Positions 11,001 through 23,000 of a stretch of DNA of 64,000 nucleotides are shown in pieces. A program made the position numbers and the translations under genes. The notes beneath the pieces were generated by a model. That model ran no database searches, had not been told where the DNA came from, and saw only the letters and a list, made by a program, of their open reading frames with translations. Within the stretch, counting starts at the first letter, position 1; every line of letters begins with the position of its first letter. This DNA comes from Branchiostoma floridae (Eukaryota > Chordata > Leptocardii > Amphioxiformes > Branchiostomatidae), in assembly GCF_000003815.2 (NCBI RefSeq), contig NC_049995.1, positions 11,034,253 to 11,098,252 on the forward strand, written 5' to 3'.

Positions 11001-14000
11001 TCCTTGAACAATGGGACCCCCATTTTATGTCCTTTCCTCAGGACGGGCAATGATCTTCCTAAGATTGAACTGGGGACTCCCCATCACCAACTTATTGGAC
11101 CAGGAGTACAACTGCATACCAATTGAGCTACAGGGACATCCCTCACAACCAAATCACACACATACCCTTGAACCTTTACACTATGCATCCTATTCTCTAC
11201 AACTCCACCTACTTGTCCAGTAAGGTGGAACCGTCCAGTGGTCGTTGTCGTGTTCGAAGCAGTTCAGCCCCTCCAGGTTACAGTTACCCATCTTCAGACG
11301 TCTCATCTGTTTCCTCTCCTTCTTCTTCTGTCGTTCTTCTCGCTCCTCCGGTGTCACCTTCTTGATGCTCTTAATACCTTCTCTGATGGCCCTGTCAATC
11401 AAAGTTACAGTCATATTTAGGGTTGATGTTGTCATTAACAAATCAACTGTCACTTCAAGCTCAAGTCATGCCCTATTGCTGCTGCCTGCAATGGACTAGA
11501 GGGCACAGCAAGTGCCCTGACCAAGTAGTACAAAAGAGTTTTAAAAATATTATGCAGTCCTGAAAATTCATAGGTCATAGGATAGTAGAGTTTTCTTTTA
11601 CACAACCAGTTAATATCACCTGCTGACACTTTGATGCCAATGGACGTCTTTTCTCAGAGCTTCCAACTGGAGTTCTGCTTCTTGCTGCAATATGTAGACG
11701 ATGTAGGTACTCTCCACAGTACACTCCCCCCCCCCCTTGTCACAGTTCATAACTGGGGTTGACTTCCTTATCCAGACTGCTTTACAAATGTAGCTTAACA
11801 CTTGACACTTAAACACAGTGCTTAAGTTACCAGTGGACTAGTCACCTTTTTAACATTATCTGTGCTTATAATTATATAGCTGTGTAGCCAAAGGGTAAAT
11901 GACATGCCATCCTACAATATATTATGTACATCACACCAAGTGGGAAGAATGAGAAAAAGAAACTAAGGCAGCCCAATGACACGTGCTTACTTCATGGGGT
12001 GTTCCCCCTGAGGATGGGGGTTGGGCGGACGTGTCAGCTTCTGTCGACGGTCGCTACCCCTGGCACCGGAACGCTCCCTCACTCGTTCTCTCGATCTTCT
12101 TTCTCTGTCCCGTGGAGCAGCGTACCTTCTCCGTCTAACACGATACAAAGAAATTTATTGAGACAACATAAGTATGAGGGCTTTAGAAAGTAAATACATC
12201 GAGAACATGTCTGTTGTCAACTGTAGCTAAACACATGGAAAAACGTCTTAGTATAGATTTGAATACAAAAAATTACAATATAACATAGTAATATACTGCT
12301 GTAATGCGGCTTTCCTAAGGCTTGCATATTTTTGGCCGATCAGCGCCAGGTCACCCCTTCTCAAGAAGTGTGTCGGGTTCTTTTACATGCAGAGGTTCTA
12401 AGCTCCCTAATACACATTTTACATTGTTACGTCACCCTCCAATAAGACAATGCGACTCTTTTCCTGTTGTGTCCAAGCCTAAGCGCAAACTCCGGCAGAT
12501 GGCTCCAAGGAATTTGAAGCAGTTCCAGTGGAACCTTAGGTTAACAAATTGTAGCTTGTGTATTTACTCTTGACTCACCCACTACTGTAGAATGGTCTGT
12601 CCTGTTCAACTCCCTCTCCATCCACATACACCACCTCCTCATCCTCCCCACAAACACAGTCCTCCTCATCCTCTTCCTCCCCATCTTCTCCATCATCTTC
12701 CTCCTCATAATCCCCCACAGCAGGGTAGATGGGGATGAAGGTCTCCTCTATCTCCACCTCCTCCCCATCCAGAGGCTTGGTTTTTCTCAGGTGGCCGCGG
12801 ATGTCCTTGAGTCCGTCAAGCTTCCCCTTCAACCGTGCTATCTGTAAAATACAAAAAATTCTTTTATAAGATTTGAAGTTGCCTTCAACTCTTCAGCAGC
12901 AAAACTCTGTAAACCCTCATTAGACATTTCAGCAGTTGAGCTAATATCTTGATAAAATATGTCAATTAAAAAAGTTCATATTGTTAAATTTTAGAATCAC
13001 ACTCTAATTAACATCCAAGTTTAACATCTCTATGTAATAAACTATGTATTGTAGACAGCAATTGTAGACAAAAATAAAGATACAAAATGAGAGAGGTATG
13101 TTCTTTCAATTGCTAAGTAATGGTACACTAGGCTTCCTGATAGTAGAAATGTACTAAGCTTTAAATTTGATTGGGTTATCCAAACTCAGTGCTTTTTCTA
13201 AATCGTCGTTAATGACGGGAGAACCACAATGTACCTAGTGTTATGATACAGTGTGATATCTTGTAGTTATAAGCCTTACTTGTGCATCCAGGGATTGCTT
13301 TTGTTGTTTCCAAGCATCATAGGACTCGTAGATGACGTTGTCACACTTCACAGTGTTGTTGGGAAACAGGAAACACTTGGGAAAAGACTGGTCCCCCTGT
13401 GGAAAGGAGAATGGATCGCTCCAATCCTTCCCGGGGTTGGCTGCGCGCTTCAGGATGCTCTTGTACCCGGGGTTCTCAGAGTCAGCTTGGTGTTCAGTTT
13501 CCTCTGCACTGCGTATGAAGCGGAATCGGAAATCTGAAAGGACACGAATCCGAAAACACTTTTATACAAGACAGAATCATGTTTTGCCACTACATGTTTT
13601 TCGCAAAGCAGTATTTGTATTACTTTAGAAAATGCAACTCTTATGAAAAAAGTTCTGTTTGTAACTGCCATGATATAACAGCAAATGAAAGGCACACCAA
13701 CAAAATCATGCTGACAAATATCCACTTCACAACAAGAGCAGCAACTCATTCTAATAGCTCAGACCAGGGTCCTAGGAAACACTGACTTCAATGATTTTTT
13801 CGGCATCTCAATATTTCAACTGCAAACTGCTGCTTGCATTCTGGTAGAATTTGATTTCATTTTAATCCCTTACAAGAATACAATTCTATTTTTCAAGATG
13901 ACAGAATAGCGAGACTTTTTTTTTTCATGAGCAAGAAAATTCCGATGAATGAGTCAGCAGATTCAAGAATGCTACAAAAATGTACCTAGAACCCAGGCCC

Positions 14001-17000
14001 AGACTATAAAACATCTAACTTCAACTCTCATGATATTAAAAATGGGTACCCTAATTAATATAAGACAACTGCGTAATAAAAAAAAAGAGATGTACTTAAT
14101 AAATGTAGCATCAGTAAACCCTGAGGTATGCTCATTTAGATATCCAGGTGTTCAAGACACTCTTGAGAAGATGAAAAGACAACATTGTTTTCTTACTTAA
14201 GATGATACATGCAGTCTTCAGGTACCCATCAGAATCATGAGAGTTGAACTCAACACCAAACATGTTAATCACACCAAGTCCTATCTATATGTAAGTAAGA
14301 GCTCAGGCAGGTACCTCTACCTTGAGTCGCATGGTCCTTCAAGAAGTTTCGCTGGCTTCTTCTCTCCTCCCTCGGGACAGTCGGCACCTTCTTCCGACAG
14401 ACGCAGTGTCTTCCCGGGCGCTTCTTGAACTTACACTTCTTCATTCTCAGCATGCCACCGCGTTCAATACACTCCCATGCCTAAAAGCATACAGAAGAAA
14501 TTTTCAAGAAATGTTACAAAGTAACAATATCTTCCTGTGGTGACTTATCTGAAAGCTGTGAGGTCTAACAACCAAAATATACTTATTGTATCATCTTGTC
14601 ATATTTCACATACTTAGACTTTAAAGATTTCAGAGTTTACTTTGCAAAAAGTCTTAGGACTAATAGGACACACATAAACATGGCTTTTTAAGTATCAAAA
14701 TTATGTCAATCACATTGTTTTCCTTTCATTCCTTGTAGACTATAGTAGCTGGGCAGTTAAAGTCCATGTGTTATGCACACTTATCTCCAAGACAGATATT
14801 TGGGGGCAAATGTGACAATTTCTGAATGGGCCCAAGCCCTGATTGTTTCAGGTGGCTACGTGATCAGATCTAGGCCCAATCAGAAAACAGTCAATAATTC
14901 GCCCCAAAAGATTGGCTCTTGGAGTTAAATGTGCATTTCAACATATAAACTGTTGATCAAGAATCTACGGAGAATTCGAGACTATTGCATGTACAAGTAA
15001 ACACGTGGTGATGGACTAGTCCAAACAAAAGGAAGGGTGACCTGTCCAGGCTTGCAGGGGGACTGATAATCCTCCTTCTGACATTCAATAGACAGCAGCA
15101 CCTCCTTGGGCAGCTTCTCATTTATCCTCAGAATGGTACGGTCCATCTTCTTGGGAATCTTCCTGCGAGACAAGAAGTGAGGGACTCAGTGAAAGTGAAA
15201 AAAACACAAAAGTGATCTCAATGAAGAGCTAATCTTACAATGATCATCACAGATCGTGCTATGTACAGTATGTACAGGTTAATAATGGTTCATAGGAAAT
15301 TCCCCAGCACAAAGAACAGTGGCCCATGTCTTAACAATCATTAAACGTGCTGTCCTAAAGACTGTGACCCTTTCCAGTAGCATTGTGTAACAGGTGACAA
15401 CAACAGCCAAGATTTAAACTTCTAAATTCTAGTTCCAGAGGAGATATCACTAACCACTGTACTATACACGCACTACTACATGACTTGTATCAATGCAATT
15501 GCCAGTCATTGTCCAAGCTCAAAAGGAAATCTGCTATATGTGAACAATAAAACTTACCCTCTTTCCAGAAGAAATGTATCTCTCCACATCTTTTTCTTCT
15601 TATTTCCAGCTTTGTTGCTGAAAAAATAGAATACCAAAACAAGTTCAACATCACAAATCTAAATGCAACATCTACCTTACTACAGTTACTAGTAAAAATA
15701 CAGTTCTTCATGCATATCTGTCTATAGCAGTTAGTAACGAACAAAGAGTGGTAGAAACATGGAGTAATCAGAATATCAATTTGTAGTTTTCTTTTTAATA
15801 AGTAAACTTTGTTTAGCTTGTCCGTTTTAGGTTTATATTTTTGGCACACTGTATTTGTATAATTGTCCTTTCTTTAAAAAAGGATAATACAAAATGTACA
15901 TGTATAAGCCAAAATCATTTTCTTTCAAAAATCTAACAAATTACAGTAAATACGGAAGATAAGTTTGAAGTATCTAGAGTTTGGTAGAGAAAGAAAACAC
16001 CAATTGAAACTAAATGCAGAAGTGCTCTCATGCAAGATAAGCAGAAGGGTTGTTGCTTGAATAATTTCTCCTCACGTTTTCATCATTGTATAACCTTTTT
16101 GCACCAAAACTTTTGTTTTCTCCAACAGTACTAGTGAAAAGCATTTCCCTCATTGTCAATTCGACAAAGAAACAGATTGAATAGTTGATCTAAGAATCAA
16201 ATGTTGTGAACAAGAAAAGGTTCAACATGATCATAGGATATGTATCTGAGATGGGGTGGAATGGACTGGGATGGGAGTTTTTCTACGGTCACCATATACT
16301 CCAATATTGGGCTGGAATCTGCAAGCGGCATTTCCAGATGCGTCGTTTGATCGCCTTCCTGTCAAGAGAACAACGTAGCTCGTGACAGAGGGGCGTTTCC
16401 GTGACAACATGCAGATTAGGTCATGAAATGCACACAAATCCAGAAATTGCAAAAACATGCGAATGTCAGATGTAGAGAAAGATGGACCAAGAAGTGAGAA
16501 AATTACAAAGCTGAAATGCATCAAGCTGGAAAAAGATGCAAGCTGTAAAATAATGCTCTCTGAATCAATCCATTACAAACAATGCAAGGTAAGTACTAAA
16601 AGGCTTCACCCCTGTGGCATTGCCAAAAAGTGTCCCTGATATCAATAAAGACTTACCTGCCAAACAACAGTACAACATTAAACTGAAAGGTATACATTTG
16701 TAAAAGTGGGAAGGGATAAAGATAACGAGGGAGTGGGGTGGATAGACAGAAGTAATGACAAGAACGAAGAAGCAATGTTAGGCAGCTTGTAACAACAGAA
16801 AGCACAGAGAATTTGACGCAAAGTTTTCTTCTTGACAGTGGCCATCTTGGAGTTTTCTTTCTTGTGATAAGGTATCACCATGCGTACAAAGTACACTGGA
16901 AATGCTCTGGGACAGGTTGAAAATGCAAGGTCCGACTTTGTTCCAGAAGTCAAATGGCACATTAAGAATGAAAAATATTGAAATTACTCCAAGAGATCTC

Positions 17001-20000
17001 CATAAGTTGTATGAATGTAGCACTCTGCTACTGGTACATTCATGTACATGTATATGTCCTAGAATTCATTTGCACTCAAGATATCCTTTTCTTTCAATTC
17101 CTGTCAGCATATGACATTTGAAAGTTTATTGCCTGCCTTTTCTTTCAGCAAACATTTTGAAACGGAGAAAGCTGACAAAGACATGCGTCTTATGATTAGT
17201 GTGATTGGCATTGGCAGCAAACATCCACACAGACACAGGACAGACTGGAAAGCAACAAAATATATTGCACAAACACAACAAGCAAAGCAAGGCTACATAG
17301 AACTAGTATTAGCTTAGTCGTAAAAGGAACTTGCTTTGTCCTCAAAACCAAGTCAGCGGCTTTACCTTTCTTCAACATATATTCATAAAGCCCCTGTCAC
17401 ACATAGCCAATCATGGCCCCCTAACCTTCTCCAGAAAATGATTAGAAGTTACTCATGAGTAAGGTCATCTGTGCAACGTGGTGAAACTTGACACAGAGGA
17501 GCAAGGGGCCAGTCACTGGCATTTAGGCAGGTTGGCATCTGTAGTTGGAATTTGCTTAATGAACTTGCCTACTAGACTTTTAAGTTATCTGTGCCAGTCG
17601 ACTATCAATTTTGACCAAATACAAATTGTAAATCAAACTTGGGAAAGTCCTAGTTTTCTTTCATGGCATTAGAGGAGCAAATTGGAGCTTGAGTGGGATG
17701 GATTCCAGGCTGCTCCCAACTCGGTTAGTTGGGAAGTGGTTGGGAGCAAAGTTGTGGGAAAATCAATGTTCTTGAATGTGTGACAGGGGCTTTAGAAAAT
17801 GACTATCAGAAAAATCTGAAGTAGAACAGAACCTGTCTGTGATTTTCTGCACTTACTTGATGTCGCTGGCGTTCTCAAACAGCGGCATGATGGAGTTCCC
17901 ATCCATCTGTGGTGGCACGTCCACACCAGCGATGTCCAGTAGGGTCGGCGCCAGGTCGATGTTTAGTACGATCTGAGACATACTGTGGAAAATGGAGAGA
18001 AACAGCAACCATATAAATGGGTGGATCAACTGTTATTCTTGAAATTGGGTGGATGAACATGGCACGTCCACACCAGCGATGTCAAGTAGGGTGGGCGCCA
18101 GGTCAATGTTTAGTACAATCTGGGACATGCTATGGAGAATAGAGAGAAACAGCAACTATATAAATGGATGGATGAACACTGTAATTTTTGAAATTTTCAC
18201 AGTGGTTTTATGTTCGTGGTTGTGTTGTTTCCATTGCTGTACAGTATGTGACTATAGCACATTTATCATAACAAACTTTAAACCACTGTGAACATTCCAC
18301 TTTTTCCCTACCAGGAAAGGGAGACACTGCAAACTTAAATCATAGATTTTACAGTATGTCATGATCACAAACAATATAGCCAGTGTCTATGGAAACTGCC
18401 AGTGAAATCACTTGATCAGTCTCCAGCAATTTTCAGAATCCACAATTGCTACAACTATAAGGAAATTGAAAACAATACACATGTACTTACAAACAAGAAA
18501 CAACGGAATGATGCACTGTGCTAAAAGAGTATGAAAACATGTACATGTACACTGTTCTTTGGTCCTTTTTACAAACAGTGGTGTAGTAGCTCAGCCAGTA
18601 ATATAGGACAGCAAGTTATCTGTTTTTCACGATGTTTCTCAACTAGAAAAATGTACAAAGCTGTCTTTGTAGTTGTACGTTCAAGAGGGTTAAGCTAGAA
18701 AAAAAAAAACAGCTGAGTCTTGGGGCTGGCAAAAGCTATCCAAATAACTACCCAAATGTTGAGAAAATATGCCAAACTTCCTGACTATTAAGGCACACAG
18801 TTACCCCTGGAGTACAATGCAGGACATAGTGTTTCTGCATTGCCAAGTGCGTGGAGCAGCCCACTGTCTTGTCAAGACAAGGCTCACTTCTTCTACATGG
18901 TTCACAGACAAACATCACGCAGGAAGGACACAGTTACAAATGATGGATGTTTTCTCCATACAAAGTTTTAAAGGGATTGTTGCAAATAAATATTTTTTCT
19001 CCTATCAAAGTCCATATGGGTACCACATATTAGTCTGTACTAGACTGACTTTCAGTAAGTTGTTGGGTTTGGCATAATCTTCAAGCAGATCCTACGGTGC
19101 CAATTAAGATAGTATCAAAGCTGGCCAAGAAGTATAGCCGGCCAAAGGGAGTCAAACGGGCACCGGAGGGTTTGATACTATATTACACCATCGTGAATCT
19201 GCTTGGAGATTAGGTTTGGCAATTTTCATTAGCCGTCTAGTTTTGACAAGGATAACAGGCAATCAGAGATGGCAGACTTCACCCCCTCAGAGCTCATGCT
19301 TTCAAAAATCTTTGAAGGGGTACCCAGTGTAGCCTAGTGTCCAAAAATGTTATAACTGCTGAGTACCTTTTGTTGTCTCTCACAAATAGTTGGAAACAGA
19401 CAGAAGAGACTCAGAACCTATAAATTGTAGCATTGACAACTTAACTACCCAAATAGAAATTTTCATTATGAAGTAACAAGCGAAGCTTTGGAACCATCCC
19501 TACAGTGAAACCAACAGTTGGACAGAGTACACACAATGCCATTTCTCTAACATATCTACATACACACATCAAGGGTAAAGTCTTATACCTCAACGTCAAA
19601 ATGACGCTTTCACTACCCAAACAGAAAATTTCATTGTGAAGTAACAAGCGAAGTTTTGGAACCATCCCTGCAGTGAAACCGACAGTTGGACAGAACCACA
19701 CAATGCCGTTTCTCTACCATAACGACTACATGTCAGAGTAGGATTGGGTGTTTGATCTATGTCGTACCACCAGACTGGTTCAAGAGCCTATTGTTGCCCC
19801 TTGTACCACACCTACTTCTCAGATGACTCTTAAAGGGAACCTACCAAATCTTAGAGGAAAGAACCTCAGAGAAGATGGTTTGGCAATTAAAAGCATTGAC
19901 ATATCATATACTGCCCCAAAAATATGGAAATTAATGGTCAATTTCCATAATTTGCAATTTATTATGTACAGCTCTGTCCAAGTCTTCATACTAAGTATCA

Positions 20001-23000
20001 TGAATATCTGCTCTTTCTTTGTTCAGTTATTGTAATTGAGTACAAATATCCAGAAACACAAATGGACAAACAGACAGACAGACAGACACACCCAATACTA
20101 TATCTCCATTTTTCATGGAGACAATTACTTATAATTCAATTAATGTCATGACTTGTACAATGTTGTAATCAACATGTAACATGTTGTTGCACTTTAATCT
20201 TTTAGCCATGCTTCTTACTCAAGTACATATTGGTGGTCTCGTTCAATTGTGTGCCATTGAAATTCAGTATTTATTATAAAGCAAACTGCAAGTGCAATAC
20301 TCATGGATAATGTTGACTCTACATTTTAATCCAAAACACAATTGATATATGATGGCCATGTGAAGTACACTGTAAATACGCCAGGAAACTTTGTCAAGAG
20401 GAAGGTCCTACAAATGTACTAAAACATATCCATACAATTCTGTTGAGTACAGGATATGTACCAAACAGGTGTGTGTACATTAGAAAGTTCAACGAGTCCT
20501 CCAAGTCAGAGAAAGTTTTCCTCACGTCATTCTTGACATATTTCTCAAGTGCAAGTTAAAGTTGCTCGCTCCTTACAACAGACAGGTCTTCAAGAGCTAG
20601 ACAAATATTAACGGAAGGAAGTGGTTCTACTCGAGAAGGAAGCTATTGTTTTCTTGGCCGGACACAGGCACTTAAGGAGGAGTCGTATAGTTTATACAAA
20701 GGGATTGAACGTTCTTCAGAACTGTTTGGGTTCCAAGTCAACAGTCAAGTTTTTCAAGACATGCAGACAATGCTAACTTAGTCTATTTGATAGGATTAAG
20801 CTAGGAAAGTTTGCTGAAGACTGTTAAAACAAGTTTTGTGCTTATTCTCTTGAAGTGCAAGTCAAAGTTGAACATTAAAAGCCTTGCACAATATAATGGC
20901 ATTGTGTAAGTTTGATAGCGGAGAATCTATCTTTGCCTCTAGGTTGAAGTGACTGTGTCACTATACTCTATTTGCTATGGCTAACATACATTTTACCACT
21001 CTACAACTATTCTCAGGACTATNNNNNNNNNNNNNNNNNNNNNNNNNNNNNNNNNNNNNNNNNNNNNNNNNNNNNNNNNNNNNNNNNNNNNNNNNNNNNN
21101 NNNNNNNNNNNNNNNNNNNNNNAAGGGGGAAAGAAGGATTCTTCACACGACAGGTGCAGCTGCTGTGCGTGCTGGATCGCTTACGTCAGTCTATGTTACA
21201 ATGGTTCCGCAGAGTCACACAGAAACCTCCCACCAGAACAATCCACCCTTTATTAGTTGGTCACTGTGGGTCCCGACCTTTAGTTCAAGTTCATTGAGTT
21301 TGAATATCTGTCAGTTGGTCCTTAGGTATAGAGACGACTTCACTGTTACAGAAATGCCATGTGATCCAATGGGAAAGTGGAGCAAAAAAAAGATGTCATT
21401 ATCTCAAGATTCAAAAGTTCAACCAATAAAAACCTTCAAACCTAACAGGTTTTGTCAACTGTAATAAAACGCATTATTTTCCACGAAATTCTATATGGCT
21501 ACACTACAAATACACCCAGCTGGTCCCTACATATAGGGGGACTACACTGTTCTAGTAATGCATGTGATCCAATGGGAAAGTGGAGCAAAAAAAGGTGTCA
21601 TTATTTCAAGAAACAAAACTTCAACCCATAAAAACCTTCAAACCTAACATGTTTTGTCAACTGTTATAAGACGCACGAAATTCTATATGGCTAGGCTGCA
21701 AATACACCCGCATACACTGCCATTGGATTGGACTAGTGTATCTCATGTGATGCGAAAAGCCCTAAGATGGAGATAGGTTATTTTTTAAAACCCATGAACT
21801 AATTCAACAAGAATAGAGTCTTTGAAATTCCTATCATAGACTTCTAAACTGCTCGAATTTCGCATAAAATCCCACCAAGAAAGGGTCTCTAATGGTGTAA
21901 AGCCTTGTTTGTAGGCATGCGGGATCCAGGTATAAGTGCCAATTACATGCACGTATATGTAGTCAACCACATCGTTCTAATAAAGGACAAAGGGAGAGGT
22001 GGTAGACTTTACCTAAACATCCCCGGAAATGCTTTGTGTATTCATTAAGTTCCCTAATGATAGCCTGAATGCGAAACCCAAAGGATAATTATAATGTACA
22101 ATGCATTTGACAACAAATACAGCAGACTTTACCTAAATATTGATTACGGTAGCAGAAATGATGCAGGTGTTCATTCTGACAGACTACTTACATCTAATTG
22201 ACACTGTATAAAGATACAGATTGAAATTAGTCAAACATGTAATTTGTGGAATTTTTTGGGCAACTGCATACATATAAGCATGACGAAATTGAGAAAGAAA
22301 AAAACATTTCATGGATACTGTTCCCTAAAAAAGGACTAACAGAGACACATAAGAGTAACTGTTTGTAGTCCAGTGGTTAGTAGCCCTGACTCTGCAATCA
22401 GAAGCCTTGAGTTTGATTCCGGCATTTGCTCACCCGACATGCATGCTACTGGAAAGGGTCACAGTCCTTTTGGATGGGACATTAAGCCATAGTCCACTGT
22501 TAATTGTGCTTGTCGAAAAGAGCAAGGAAAATTTTTCCTGTACAAGGAACCTGTAAAAACTATACTTTTCTACAGCATATTCTGTATCTGTATCTGTATC
22601 TATATAGCCGGTATAACCGCCGTTCGGCGTAACACACCAGCTTCGCAGGCACGCGGCGCGGCAGCAGCTGGTTATATTACACCGAACGACACGTCACACC
22701 TAACTTTTGCACATCTATCTGCAGGCGTTCTTTGAAGCTATTCAGAGAAGTTGCCCCTACTGTGCTTGGTGATAACAAATTCCACTCTACGATAGTTCTG
22801 GGAAAATACGAATAATATTCTCTGTCACAACACAATGGAAGAATAACTTAACTGGAGCAACACCATTCTTTTTTTACTCGTCGGTCTAAAAAAACTGAAG
22901 GCTGATTTCTCTTGAGCATCTGGCACAACTTTTCTCAAAAGGTGTTTGAAAATTAGCACAATGATATTGGAAGTATTCCCTATATAGTAAAGGACAATAT

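Noticed and set aside
16299-16358. Possible extra SULF exon reading [14 protein letters not shown] after a good acceptor
   Set aside because: Exons 6 and 7 already join in phase to a family-matching sequence. The only donor-like site (at gtatat) leaves the wrong phase.
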